From Vallitalea okinawensis (GTDB lineage: Bacteria; Bacillota; Clostridia; Lachnospirales; PQDH01): a stretch of DNA of 64,000 nucleotides. Below are positions 24,868 through 33,971 of the stretch, piece by piece (the first letter of the stretch is position 1; each line of letters starts with the position of its first letter). A program made the translations under genes and the position numbers. Location: assembly GCF_002964605.1 (NCBI RefSeq), contig NZ_PQDH01000006.1, positions 1 through 64,000 of the forward strand. The letters run 5' to 3'. The notes beneath the pieces are model-generated. The model saw nothing but the letters and a program-made list of their open reading frames with translations. It did no database searches and had not been told where the DNA came from.

Positions 24868-25203
24868 CTATAAGGTCAAATCCTCCTCAAGACTTTCATA
24901 TATTTTCTCAACGATGTTATAGATTTTTTCATTTAAACGTCCCATGGATTGCATGTATTGTCTTGTTTCATTATACTTATTCAATTTATCAAAATCCTCT
25001 TGTAGTACTTTCATCTTTTTATCCATATCTTCTTTACTTAATCGTTGACGGCTTAATTTTCTTTGATCATTTTGGTAGGTTTTTAGCTGATTAGCTAATC
25101 GAGGTTTCCTATTAATCAAAGTCTTAGCCCTTTGAACTTCTTTATACTCTCTTGTCTGTCGTACCATTTCAGCTAATTCATGGGCTTTTTTCTCAAAACT
25201 CAA
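24868..25203 (-). CDS. YlbF/YmcA-family helical protein
   Basis: The 111-aa, almost fully helical protein fits the YlbF/YmcA family (ahelical AHELAEMVRQTREYKEVQRA, then QNDQRKLSRQ, then a C-terminal coiled coil). In Bacillus, YlbF, YmcA and YaaT form an Fe-S complex that affects RNase Y and phosphorelay, but related stand-alone copies have other partners. A TTG start at 25203 is preferred: AGGAGA sits 8 nt upstream and lies inside the longer frame from the ATG at 25227. The stop is 11 nt before the YcaO gene, so the two are an operon. A joint function is an inference. Confidence 0.7.
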   Translation of the reverse strand: MSFEKKAHELAEMVRQTREYKEVQRAKTLINRKPRLANQLKTYQNDQRKLSRQRLSKEDMDKKMKVLQEDFDKLNKYNETRQYMQSMGRLNEKIYNIVEKIYESLEEDLTL

Positions 25204-25332
25204 ACTATCATCTCCTAAGAATACCATGTTTTCAGTTTTCTCTAATATATATTCAATGATAGTTTGGCATATTCAAAGTTTACCTTTTCTAATAATGATG
25301 ATTTGGGTACAATAGAAAGAGAGGTGATTTTT

Positions 25333-26019
25333 ATGTGCGGTCGGTTTTTATTAACACTAGACTTTGATGATCTGTATCGTTTATTGGAATATCGATTTAA
25401 TATCGATGAAGTTTTTGATGTTCATTATTCCCCAAGATACAACATCGCTCCAAGTCAACCTGTTCTTTCTGTCATACATGATGGGAATAATTATAGAGCA
25501 GGCTATTTACGATGGGGCTTTATCCCTCATTGGGCTAAGGACGAAAAAATAGGCTATAAAATGATTAATGCAAGAGCTGAGACCATTGATGAAAAAGCAT
25601 CCTATAAGCACTCCTTTATTCATAAGCGGTGTCTTATTCTTTCAAATGGTTTTTATGAGTGGAAGAAGACTGATGAAGGAAAAGAACCTCGTTTAATACG
25701 ATTCAAGAATAATGAAGTTTACTCCATGGCTGGTCTTTATAGTATTTATCGTAATCCACAAGGTGAGAAAATAAGTAGCTGTACCATCATTACTACAGAA
25801 CCCAATGATATGATGCAACCCATTCATAATCGCATGCCTGTTTTATTAGGTAGGGAGCAAGAAAAAATATGGCTTGACCCAACAGTGAAAGATCCTGAAC
25901 AATTAAAAGGTCTCTTAAAGCCATATCCCTCTGAAGAGATGTATAATTTTGCTGTTTCTTCTCTCGTCAATTCACCTAAAAATGATTCACCAAAATGTAT
26001 AGAAGCAGTAAGTGCCTAA
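25333..26019 (+). CDS. SOS response-associated peptidase (HMCES/YedK family)
   Basis: The 228-aa protein is a SRAP-domain enzyme that crosslinks to abasic sites in single-stranded DNA through Cys2. MCGRFLL at the N-terminus exposes Cys2 after Met removal. The other conserved parts are NIAPSQPV, WGFIPHWAK, NARAET, CLILSNGFYEWKK and IHNRMPVLL with the catalytic His. Start at 25333 is required by Cys2 and supported by GAGGTG. It is divergent from the YcaO-YlbF operon and monocistronic. Confidence 0.95.
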   Translation: MCGRFLLTLDFDDLYRLLEYRFNIDEVFDVHYSPRYNIAPSQPVLSVIHDGNNYRAGYLRWGFIPHWAKDEKIGYKMINARAETIDEKASYKHSFIHKRCLILSNGFYEWKKTDEGKEPRLIRFKNNEVYSMAGLYSIYRNPQGEKISSCTIITTEPNDMMQPIHNRMPVLLGREQEKIWLDPTVKDPEQLKGLLKPYPSEEMYNFAVSSLVNSPKNDSPKCIEAVSA

Positions 26020-26032
26020 TTGATACAAAGAA

Positions 26033-26076
26033 AAGCACATGATTTATGAGAGCATTCTCAATAATCATGTGCTTAT
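26033..26076. terminator. Bidirectional terminator
   Basis: AAGCACATGATT and AATCATGTGCTT are perfect 12-bp arms between the convergent SRAP and chemoreceptor genes. Confidence 0.75.
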
Positions 26077-26079
26077 GTT

Positions 26080-27873
26080 TTAGATCTTATATTTTCTTAA
26101 GTCAGCTTTAAAGCTTTCAGTTATCTCTTTAAACTCATCAACATTCTGAATAAGCTTCTTAATTTCATTTGTATAGCTTGTCACATTAGCACTTACTTCT
26201 TCTGAAGAAGCTGAATTCTCTTCAGCAATAGCTGCTAATGATTCAATGGTTTCATAGATACTCGCTAATGCTTCCGCTTCTTTCTCTAATTCACTTATTG
26301 TGTTAATAGTTGAAGCAGATACTTCTCTAATAGACATTGTAGCTTCATAATTTTTATCTCGAACGCCTTCCAATGTACTTGTTTCTTTTTGAAGTACCTC
26401 GTAACGCTCATCAATACTAACAACAAGGTTACGAATTTCAAGAGAAAACTCGTTTAATTTATTATTGATCTCTTCTACTGCTTTTTTCGTTTGATCAGAT
26501 AAATGACGAACTTCTTCTGCTACTACAACGAATCCTCTACCATGCTCGCCTGCACGAGCTGCTTCTATAGAAGCATTTAATGCTAATAAATTGGTCTGCT
26601 CAGATATCTGTGAAACTAATGATACAATGTTGGTTATATCTTTTGCCTTTACTTCTAGCTCTGTACTCTCAACTTGAACTTTTTTGAAATCATTAAGTGT
26701 TTCAAGAATATTGGAACTAGCAGTTTCAATGCTTTGATGACTTACATTGATCTTATCTAGAGCCACTTCTAATTCTGCTTTATTACTATTCTCACTATCA
26801 ACTAATGTATTTAATGCTTGAATATTTTCATTTAATACATAAACTGCACTCTCTGTATTCTCCGCTTGATTGACCGCTCCTTCAGCAACTTGTTCAACTA
26901 CATCTGTTATATCATCAGAGGTACGGTCCATGTTGTGAGATATGACACTTAAGGATTCAGCAAAGGTATTCATTTCATCCGTAACACCTTTAAATCCTAC
27001 GAAGTCAGCCATAATTGTTTCTTTATATGTATTAAGGGCTTGGTAAAGACCTTCTAACTCATCTTTCGTCTGTATAGAGCTGTCTTCAAAGTACTCTCTC
27101 GCTTGAAGCTTGCCAATAACCTCTTGGATACTTTTCATAGGTTTTAATAACATTTTACTCCCTACCCAAGTTATTACCCCAGTAATGGCTGTCATGATTA
27201 AACCATTGACTAGATTGGTGCTTAATAAAAGATTGGGTATTAAAGTAATGATGGTAACAAATACTGCTATTTTAGCTGCAAGGGATTTAAGAAAACCTAG
27301 CGAAAGGATTTTATTTATTAGATAGCGTTTTTGATAATAAATTCCTTCTTCAAATGTAAGTTTTAATTTAAGAACTTCACTTTCTTTTGACATAACGTCA
27401 ATTTTAATCTTCTCATTATAGAACTCGCATGCTCCATCAAGGAGTCCCATGAAGTAATCGAACATTTTTCTCGAAGATTGATATGTAAATATAGCTTCCG
27501 TGTTGCTTATAGCTTTAATTGTAACAAGGGGCGGCTTGGCACCGGGGAATTTTTTAGTCATAACAATATGTACATCATACATAGACTTTAAAAAAGAATA
27601 TAAATTCTCATGTTCAAAAAATGCTGGAAAATCATTGTGGAAGGACTGTATATTACTCTTACCAATCATTCTCCATAGTTCATTTATAGAAATATTTGCG
27701 CTCTTAGCAACATGAGCAATAACCTTTGCTATCTGGTCATCATCAACATTCTCATTTGGTGTAAATAGTCTACTACTATCCCAACCAACTTGTTGCATAG
27801 CTTGGTTGACAACCTCATCATTATAGAGTCGACGGCAAGTCTTTAACCAAGTAGATACTGCTGTACCTTTCAA
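26080..27873 (-). CDS. Chemoreceptor with N-terminal H-NOX (heme gas sensor) domain
   Basis: The 597-aa protein joins a cytosolic H-NOX domain (1-185), two membrane helices (about 200-220 and 223-243), a HAMP-like linker and a methyl-accepting signalling domain ([20 protein letters not shown]). A TTG start at 27873 has GGAGG 8 nt upstream and makes numbering coincide with Thermoanaerobacter Tt H-NOX: heme ligand His102, Pro115, and Tyr131/Ser133/Arg135 of YxSxR. The distal residues Trp9, Asn74 and Tyr140, which stabilise bound O2 in that protein, are all present. It should therefore sense O2 (and bind NO) and steer motility, probably away from oxygen. No CheR-binding pentapeptide is seen. Single gene. 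Confidence 0.93.
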   Translation of the reverse strand: MKGTAVSTWLKTCRRLYNDEVVNQAMQQVGWDSSRLFTPNENVDDDQIAKVIAHVAKSANISINELWRMIGKSNIQSFHNDFPAFFEHENLYSFLKSMYDVHIVMTKKFPGAKPPLVTIKAISNTEAIFTYQSSRKMFDYFMGLLDGACEFYNEKIKIDVMSKESEVLKLKLTFEEGIYYQKRYLINKILSLGFLKSLAAKIAVFVTIITLIPNLLLSTNLVNGLIMTAITGVITWVGSKMLLKPMKSIQEVIGKLQAREYFEDSSIQTKDELEGLYQALNTYKETIMADFVGFKGVTDEMNTFAESLSVISHNMDRTSDDITDVVEQVAEGAVNQAENTESAVYVLNENIQALNTLVDSENSNKAELEVALDKINVSHQSIETASSNILETLNDFKKVQVESTELEVKAKDITNIVSLVSQISEQTNLLALNASIEAARAGEHGRGFVVVAEEVRHLSDQTKKAVEEINNKLNEFSLEIRNLVVSIDERYEVLQKETSTLEGVRDKNYEATMSIREVSASTINTISELEKEAEALASIYETIESLAAIAEENSASSEEVSANVTSYTNEIKKLIQNVDEFKEITESFKADLRKYKI

Positions 27874-28041
27874 ATATTCCACCTCCAGTATATTTTATAT
27901 TTATATATGTTTTACCACTAAATGACTTGTTATGTCACCTTTATCATCTAATTATAACTTATTTAGTTGCTATCTTCAACAAAAAGACAAATACTTGAAA
28001 ATTATCTTACATATTTCACCAACATCCTAAGCGAGGCTTTA

Positions 28042-28070
28042 TTGTCATTACCTGAGTGATGGTATATAAT
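28042..28070 (+). promoter_or_regulatory. Sigma-A promoter of patatin gene
   Basis: TTGTCA (28042-28047), 17-bp spacer, TATAAT (28065-28070), about 53 bp upstream of the patatin start. The rest of 27874-28041 shows nothing clear. Confidence 0.75.
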
Positions 28071-28123
28071 CAATATATAGATAGAGATTTTATATATGAA
28101 CAAGAAATATTGGGGGGAATACG

Positions 28124-28987
28124 ATGGATTTAAATCATCAAAAAGTCGGACTAGTCCTTGAAGGTGGAGGTACAAGGGGTATTTTTGCAGCTGGTGTACT
28201 GGACTACTTTTTAGAACGAGAAATTCATCTACCATATATCATTGGTGTTTCAATGGGAGCTTTCATCGGTCAATCCTACGTATCTAAGCAAAAAGGAAGA
28301 GCACGCGATATCTGTACAAAGTATGTTAATGACCCAAGGTATATGAGTATACGTAATTTTATCAAAGAAAAAAGTTTATTTGGTTTTGATTTTCTATTAA
28401 ACGATATACAAAATCAACTCATTCCATTAGATTATGGGAGTTTCAGTGATTCTGATCAACAATTTCAAGTTGTTGCTTTAGATTGCTTATCAGGAGAACC
28501 TGTTTATTTAGATAAGTCTAATTGTCCAGATTTTAATATAGCATTGCGAGCTTCTTGTAGTCTCCCCATCGTCACACCAACTGTAAATTATAGGAATCAT
28601 ACACTGTTAGATGGTGGCATTATCGAATCTATTCCTTTTAAGAAAGCTCTTGATGATGGAATGGATAAGCTGGTTGTAATCGTTACTCGTGATAAAAATT
28701 TCAGAAAAAAACCTATTAAACATGGTTTTATTGCTAAAGGTATCTATAGAAAATACCCTTCATTGGTTCAGAAACTCTATAACTGGCACAGTAATTATAA
28801 TAATATGGTTGAAAAACTTAATCAATTGGAATTAGAAGGTAAAGCATTTGTTATCCGACCTGAAGAACCTCCTAAGGTCAAAAGATTAGACATGAATAAG
28901 GAAAAGTTAGCTGAACTTTATCAATGGGGTTATAATATGGCTATCAAACAAGAAAAATCACTGTTAGAATTTTTGTCCAAGCAGTAA
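28124..28987 (+). CDS. Patatin-like phospholipase
   Basis: The 287-aa protein has the patatin catalytic set: glycine-rich oxyanion loop EGGGTRGIFAAG, nucleophile Ser in GVSMG (GxSxG) and the Asp of the dyad in DGGIIES. It lacks a signal peptide. Bacterial relatives (RssA/YqhO-like) hydrolyse acyl esters of phospholipids or act in regulation; the substrate is unknown. GGGGGGAATACG precedes the ATG. Monocistronic, with a good sigma-A promoter and a strong terminator. Confidence 0.9.
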   Translation: MDLNHQKVGLVLEGGGTRGIFAAGVLDYFLEREIHLPYIIGVSMGAFIGQSYVSKQKGRARDICTKYVNDPRYMSIRNFIKEKSLFGFDFLLNDIQNQLIPLDYGSFSDSDQQFQVVALDCLSGEPVYLDKSNCPDFNIALRASCSLPIVTPTVNYRNHTLLDGGIIESIPFKKALDDGMDKLVVIVTRDKNFRKKPIKHGFIAKGIYRKYPSLVQKLYNWHSNYNNMVEKLNQLELEGKAFVIRPEEPPKVKRLDMNKEKLAELYQWGYNMAIKQEKSLLEFLSKQ

Positions 28988-29042
28988 CTTTATTAGACAA
29001 GTTTTCATATAATAATACTACATAGGCAGATTTAATATAAAA

Positions 29043-29091
29043 ACGATGGATCACATAACTCCCAAATCATGGTTGATCCATCGTCCTTTTT
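29043..29091. terminator. Bidirectional terminator between patatin and pdp
   Basis: ACGATGGATCA and TGATCCATCGT are perfect 11-bp arms with T-runs on both sides. Confidence 0.8.
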
Positions 29092-29119
29092 ATTGGTTTA
29101 GAATTTTCTTATACCAATA

Positions 29120-30445
29120 CTAATATTTTTCTATTCCGTTCTTAGTTACAACACCTCTAATTAATGTAGGCTTGATAACTTCTCTATCCCTAAAACTATA
29201 AGCTCCTAATAATTTCTCTCTAGATGTTTCTACTTTTGATGTATCATTGGCATAGATTCTTGCAATGACATCACCTTTTTTAACTTGGTCGCCAACCTTT
29301 TTCTCTAGCATGATACCAACACCAAGGTCAATATCACTTTCTTTCGTTTCACGACCTGCGCCTAAGATTAATGCAGCTATACCTATATCATCAGCTTTAA
29401 TACCTTCAACAAAACCATCAACAGGTGCTTTAACATCTTCAATAAATGATGCACCTGGAAGTAAGCTCACATCATCGATGAAGTCAGGATTTCCTCCTTG
29501 AGCTTTTACTAATTCTTTAAGCTTCCTAACACCACTTCCGTCTTCGATGATTCCTTGTAGGATTTTTCTAGCTTCCTCAGCAGTATCTGCTTTACCGCCA
29601 AGTACTAGCATGTGGGAACCAAGTGTTAAACAAAGATCTGTTAAATCGTCAGGACCATTACCTTTTAATGTTTCTATAGCCTCAATAACTTCTAATGCGT
29701 TACCTATAGCTAAGCCTAATGGTTGATCCATGTTTGTAATAACACCTATTGTTTGACGTCCAACATGTGTTCCGATATCTACCATTTCTTGAGCTAAAGC
29801 AAATGAATCATCTTCCTCTTTCATGAATGCACCGCTACCTGTCTTAACATCAAGAACAATAGCATCTGCTCCAGAAGCAATCTTCTTACTCATGATACTA
29901 CTTGCAATTAAAGACATGTTATCCACTGTAGCTGTAACATCTCTTAATGCATATAGCTTCTTATCTGCTGGTGCTAAATTAGCCGTTTGACCACCAATAG
30001 CAATTCCGATACCGTTCACATTGTTGATAAATTCCTTGATGGATACTTCTACTGAGAAGCCATCAAAAGACTCTAGTTTATCAATCGTACCACCTGTATG
30101 GCCTAACCCTCTACCTGAGAATTTTGCGACAGGAACCCCTGCTGCCGCAACCATAGGTCCTAAAATTAATGTCGTTGTATCTCCAACTCCTCCAGTACTA
30201 TGCTTATCAACTTTGATACCGTTAATTGATGATAAATCAACTACTTCACCACTGTCAACTATGGCAGTCGTTAAGTCAGCTGTTTCTCTTTTGTTCATCT
30301 TATTGAAATAAATAGCCATCATAAGTGCAGATACCTGATAATCAGGTATTTCACCCTTTGTATAACCATCTACAAAGAAGTTAATTTCCTCTGTAGTCAG
30401 TTCCCCACCATTTCTCTTTTTCATGATTAAATCGTACATTCTCAT
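29120..30445 (-). CDS. pdp: Pyrimidine-nucleoside phosphorylase
   Basis: The 441-aa enzyme splits thymidine, deoxyuridine or uridine with phosphate to base plus (deoxy)ribose 1-phosphate. The family signature KHSTGGVGDTTTLI (near residue 82) and GRGLGHTGGTIDKLES are intact, and the length is normal. It is the last gene of the deo operon: its ATG overlaps the cdd stop (ATGA). With DeoC and Cdd it feeds deoxyribose of pyrimidine nucleosides into glycolysis. A thymidine-specific DeoA name cannot be separated from Pdp by sequence reading alone. Confidence 0.95.
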   Translation of the reverse strand: MRMYDLIMKKRNGGELTTEEINFFVDGYTKGEIPDYQVSALMMAIYFNKMNKRETADLTTAIVDSGEVVDLSSINGIKVDKHSTGGVGDTTTLILGPMVAAAGVPVAKFSGRGLGHTGGTIDKLESFDGFSVEVSIKEFINNVNGIGIAIGGQTANLAPADKKLYALRDVTATVDNMSLIASSIMSKKIASGADAIVLDVKTGSGAFMKEEDDSFALAQEMVDIGTHVGRQTIGVITNMDQPLGLAIGNALEVIEAIETLKGNGPDDLTDLCLTLGSHMLVLGGKADTAEEARKILQGIIEDGSGVRKLKELVKAQGGNPDFIDDVSLLPGASFIEDVKAPVDGFVEGIKADDIGIAALILGAGRETKESDIDLGVGIMLEKKVGDQVKKGDVIARIYANDTSKVETSREKLLGAYSFRDREVIKPTLIRGVVTKNGIEKY

Positions 30446-30852
30446 GCTTTCTCACCATCCATTATCAAGTCTTCTGGTCCAAAACTATGAGGTAGTAAGT
30501 CTTTTAAATTAAATTCTTTATACTCATCCTCTGATTTCACCACGTAAATAGTCATTTCTTTGCCAAATTCTCTTAACATTTGTCTACAAACACCACAAGG
30601 AAATGTCCATTCAGAATCTCCTACTACAGCGATTGCTTCAAACTCATGTACCCCTTCTGATACAGCCTTTACTATTGCAGTTCTTTCAGCACAAATTGTA
30701 GGTGTATAAGATGCACTTTCAACATTACATCCTGTATAAACTTGGCCGTCTTTTGTTAATAATGCAGCTCCTACTTTAAAGCCCGAATATGGCACATAGG
30801 CCATTTTCTGTGCTTCTAATGCAGCTTTAACCAGGTCTTTTATTTTTTCCAT
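30442..30852 (-). CDS. cdd: Cytidine deaminase
   Basis: The 136-aa zinc enzyme deaminates cytidine and deoxycytidine to uridine derivatives. Catalytic signature CNVESASYTPTICAERTAI gives the zinc Cys and the Glu proton shuttle, and PCGVCRQ the other two zinc Cys ligands, the tetrameric type. The length is typical. It sits between deoC (49-nt gap) and pdp (4-nt overlap), making a complete pyrimidine deoxynucleoside salvage and catabolic operon. Confidence 0.96.
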   Translation of the reverse strand: MEKIKDLVKAALEAQKMAYVPYSGFKVGAALLTKDGQVYTGCNVESASYTPTICAERTAIVKAVSEGVHEFEAIAVVGDSEWTFPCGVCRQMLREFGKEMTIYVVKSEDEYKEFNLKDLLPHSFGPEDLIMDGEKA

Positions 30853-30901
30853 TTCTCACACACCCTTTTTCTAAATTTAGATCTGTCTAATCCTTCTCTT
30901 C

Positions 30902-31567
30902 TTAATAATCTGAATTAGATTTTTTACCTTCAACGATAGCGATAGATGCACTAGCACCAATTCTTGATGCTCCAGCTTCGATCATTTTTTCAGCATCTTC
31001 TTTTGAACGTACACCACCAGAAGCTTTAACACCCATGTCTTTGCCAACAGTTTTTCTCATTAAAGCAATATCTTCTGCTGTAGCGCCACCTGTAGAGAAA
31101 CCGGTACTTGTTTTGACAAAGTCTGCACCTACTTCTTTACACATTTCACAAACTTTCACTTTTTCTTCATCAGTTAAAAGACAAGTTTCAAGAATCACTT
31201 TAACAACAGCCTTTCCAGCTGCTGCATCTACAACTGCTTTGATATCTTCTTTCACTTCATCGTGCATGCCTGACTTTAAGTAGCCCACGTTGATAACCAT
31301 GTCGACTTCATCTGCACCATCTTCGATAGCTTGCTTAGTTTCAAAAGCTTTTGTTTCTTTAGTAGTAGCTCCTAAAGGGAAACCTACAACTACACAAGTT
31401 TTTACGTCGCTGCCTTCTAATTCACCGCTAACTAATTTAGTGTAACCAGTATTGACGCAAACTGAAGCAAATCCATACTCTTTTGCTTCTGAACAAAGTT
31501 TTTTTACCTGCTCTACAGAACTCTCAGGTTTTAAAATAGTGTGATCAATGTACTTCGCTAAATTCAT
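30902..31567 (-). CDS. deoC: Deoxyribose-phosphate aldolase
   Basis: The 221-aa TIM-barrel aldolase cleaves deoxyribose 5-phosphate to glyceraldehyde 3-phosphate and acetaldehyde. The Schiff-base Lys lies in [16 protein letters not shown] near the N-terminus and [10 protein letters not shown] near the end are hallmark segments. AAGGAAGGA precedes the ATG. It is the first gene of the deo operon and lies behind a LacI-type operator (31680-31695). A phosphopentomutase gene, needed to link Pdp and DeoC, is not in the window. Confidence 0.96.
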   Translation of the reverse strand: MNLAKYIDHTILKPESSVEQVKKLCSEAKEYGFASVCVNTGYTKLVSGELEGSDVKTCVVVGFPLGATTKETKAFETKQAIEDGADEVDMVINVGYLKSGMHDEVKEDIKAVVDAAAGKAVVKVILETCLLTDEEKVKVCEMCKEVGADFVKTSTGFSTGGATAEDIALMRKTVGKDMGVKASGGVRSKEDAEKMIEAGASRIGASASIAIVEGKKSNSDY

Positions 31568-31623
31568 AATATTCTTCCTTCCTTTACTTAGGAATAAGTA
31601 AATTTCCTATTCCCTAAATCTAT

Positions 31624-31695
31624 ATTATATTCTTTTGTTATTTTATGACTTAATTTATATTTTAAACATCAGTTTAGAATGTGAACGGTTCCACA
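31624..31695 (-). promoter_or_regulatory. deo operon control region with LacI-type operator
   Basis: TGTGAACGGTTCCACA (31680-31695) is a 16-bp near-palindrome of LacI-family type. It sits upstream of deoC, with a TATAAT at 31629-31624 as a possible -10. A related palindrome is found at the adjacent lacI-family gene, so both probably bind that protein. Confidence 0.6.
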
Positions 31696-31740
31696 ATGAA
31701 CAAAGAAAGTTCCTTTTCTTTATCAGAAAAGGATAAAAAC

Positions 31741-32757
31741 TTATTTTTCAGATCCTTTAAGTATCAATTGCGGCATTAAGATATCATTTAAATTATTGTA
31801 GATACCATTTTTGCGACGTTCAATGACTTCATTAAGCATCTGCATACCTTTGATCCCCATTTCAAATGAAGGTCCGTACACGTAGCTTACATTCATACCA
31901 ATGACATTTAACATATCAACGTTATCGAAACCAATTATAGCTAAATCATCTGGCGCCTTTTTGCCAAGTTCATTTAAAGCTTTTATACAACCAAGAATCA
32001 TCATATTACTTGTGACAAAGACTGCTGTTGGAGGATTCTCCATACTGAGTATATGCTTAGTAATCTCATAGGATTCTTTCCACTGATAATGGGCATTGAA
32101 TTCATAATCTTCATTATGTTGGATACCATACTTCTCCAATGCAGCTAAAAACCCAGAGTGGCGATCCCTTGCTGGTCTGGTTTCCATTACACCATTAATA
32201 ATAGCGATTTTTCTATGGCCTGCCTTAATTAATGTCTCCGTAGCATTAAAACCACCATTAACTTGGTCAATAAATACACCACTAAAGTCATTATATTTAA
32301 CAAAACCATCCAGTATGACAACTGGTACATCTGTACGGTCGATAGTCTTTAAATACTTCTGATTAGAAGTTCCTTCCGTATAACTTGGGGTAATTAATAT
32401 ACCTTGAATGCGTTGCTCTTTTAAGAGTTGTAGTGCTTTAAGTTCCTTATGTTCCTTATTATCTGTATTATAGAGTATGATATTGAGACCCGCTTTATCA
32501 GCCTCTTGGCTTATACCACTTACGATTTCACCAAAGAAAGGATTGTTGATTTCAGGAACAACAACACCGATGGTGTTCGTTTTACTGGTAGATAAACTTC
32601 TTGCAATAGCATTAGGAGAATAATTTAATTTATTAATGGCTTCTTCAACCTTTTGCCTTGTTTCCTCTTTTACATACCCTGAATCATTAAGCACTCTTGA
32701 AACGGTTGTTCTTGAAACACCTGCTTCCCTCGCAATGTCTCTAATTGTTATTGCCAC
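31741..32757 (-). CDS. LacI-family regulator, probable deo operon repressor
   Basis: The 338-aa protein has a LacI helix-turn-helix and hinge (TIRDIAREAGVSRTTVSRVLND, then NYSPNAIARSLS) and a periplasmic-binding-like effector domain (TNTIGVVVPEINNPFFGEIV; later GFDNVDMLN). A GTG start is the only suitable one. It lies just upstream of deoC on the same strand, separated by 173 nt that contain a hairpin and an operator. Its own promoter (TTGAAT-N17-TATACT) has an operator at +1. The sites make it a likely local repressor; the inducer, perhaps deoxyribose or deoxynucleosides, is inferred. Confidence 0.88.
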   Translation of the reverse strand: MAITIRDIAREAGVSRTTVSRVLNDSGYVKEETRQKVEEAINKLNYSPNAIARSLSTSKTNTIGVVVPEINNPFFGEIVSGISQEADKAGLNIILYNTDNKEHKELKALQLLKEQRIQGILITPSYTEGTSNQKYLKTIDRTDVPVVILDGFVKYNDFSGVFIDQVNGGFNATETLIKAGHRKIAIINGVMETRPARDRHSGFLAALEKYGIQHNEDYEFNAHYQWKESYEITKHILSMENPPTAVFVTSNMMILGCIKALNELGKKAPDDLAIIGFDNVDMLNVIGMNVSYVYGPSFEMGIKGMQMLNEVIERRKNGIYNNLNDILMPQLILKGSEK

Positions 32758-32782
32758 GTCTCTCGCCCCATTTCAAAGCTTT

Positions 32783-32833
32783 ATGTTACCGGTTCCATAG
32801 CTAAAGTATACAATAGTTTTGAAACCAATTCAA
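32783..32833 (-). promoter_or_regulatory. Promoter and autoregulatory operator of lacI-family gene
   Basis: -35 TTGAAT (32833-32828), 17-bp spacer and -10 TATACT (32810-32805). ATGTTACCGGTTCCAT (32783-32798) begins at the predicted start of transcription and is a LacI-type palindrome (ATGnnACCGGTnnCAT) related to the site before deoC. Confidence 0.65.
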
Positions 32834-32929
32834 GTATTTTTAGATAGTATTTCATATATTTTTTGCAATTATACTCGTTTTGTTCGATAAATAATTGGTA
32901 ATAGCGGTACTTTGTACCGCCACCATACT

Positions 32930-33721
32930 TTATAGATTAAACACTTTAGAAGGTTGATCACGGTAAGTCATCTCTAAAAAAGCCTCTTCTCCGACTGCAA
33001 TACCGTTATCAAGTACAATTTCATGAACAGTCGTCAATGCTGTTTCTGGTGTATTATTCTCTTTACTTAAATGAGCAAGCAGATAAATACATCCCTCTTC
33101 ATGAATGTCACAAATAAGTTTTCCACAACTATCATTGGATAAATGACCTATATCACTTAAAATACGTTTCTTTAGATGCCAAGGGTAGCCACCATTTTTA
33201 AGCATGTCCACATCGTGATTGGATTCAATCAGCATTAATAAAGATCCTTGGACTTTTTCTCTTATACGGGAACAAACTGATCCAGTATCCGTCAATAAAC
33301 TGATTTTCTTACCAGCTTTTTCGAATACATATCCAACAGGTTCTTCAGCATCATGGTAAGTTGCAAAAGCCGTAACTTGTAAATCCTCTAACACAAAAGA
33401 TTCTTCTGTATTTATGATTTTGATGTTTTCCTCAGCAATTTTTCCAAGTTTGTTTCTCATAGCACGCCACGTATTCTGATTAGCATAGACAGGAATGTTA
33501 AATCGCCTTGATAAAATGCCAACCCCTTGGGTATGATCACTATGTTCATGGGTAACCAGTATCCCATTAATACTACTTGGTTCAACATCTATAGATAACA
33601 GTGCATTCTGAATTCTTTTTCCACTTAGTCCTGCATCAACAAGTAAACGTATATGGTCTGTTTCTACAAATTGACAGTTACCACTACTTCCACTGGCTAA
33701 TGAGCAAAAATTCAATGTCAT
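32930..33721 (-). CDS. MBL-fold metallo-hydrolase (YycJ/WalJ family)
   Basis: The 263-aa protein is a metallo-beta-lactamase-fold hydrolase close to YycJ/WalJ, proposed to act as a 5'-3' exonuclease. Motif 1 is THEHSDHTQG with metal His/Asp, and the later ligands are in TDTGSV, ESNHDVDML and GHLSNDS. Start at 33721 (MTLNFCSLASGSSGN) is chosen because GGAGG lies 6-7 nt upstream; a TTG at 33736 overlaps that site. In Bacillus the gene sits behind walRK; here it stands alone. Confidence 0.9.
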   Translation of the reverse strand: MTLNFCSLASGSSGNCQFVETDHIRLLVDAGLSGKRIQNALLSIDVEPSSINGILVTHEHSDHTQGVGILSRRFNIPVYANQNTWRAMRNKLGKIAEENIKIINTEESFVLEDLQVTAFATYHDAEEPVGYVFEKAGKKISLLTDTGSVCSRIREKVQGSLLMLIESNHDVDMLKNGGYPWHLKKRILSDIGHLSNDSCGKLICDIHEEGCIYLLAHLSKENNTPETALTTVHEIVLDNGIAVGEEAFLEMTYRDQPSKVFNL

Positions 33722-33971
33722 GTTGTTCCTCCACAAGAAAAGTGACTAACATCTACTTTTCCCCACTAAAATACTGTAAAATTTTCACGACTCTATTATA
33801 GCACTATTTGATAGAACTTAAAAGTATCTTTTAAATAATTTCTTATGGCAATTATTTAAAATAAAATAGAACTAACAATAAAAGCACCACCAAATAATAT
33901 TCAGCATTTTTCTCAGCTATTATTACAAGGTGATGCCATCTCATATGTTATGCTTTATCCATTTGTTGATG

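Noticed and set aside
22923-25332. Search for a RiPP precursor near the YcaO gene
   Set aside because: The gaps at 22923-23041, 24857-24867 and 25204-25332 hold no start plus ribosome site with a leader-core-like frame.
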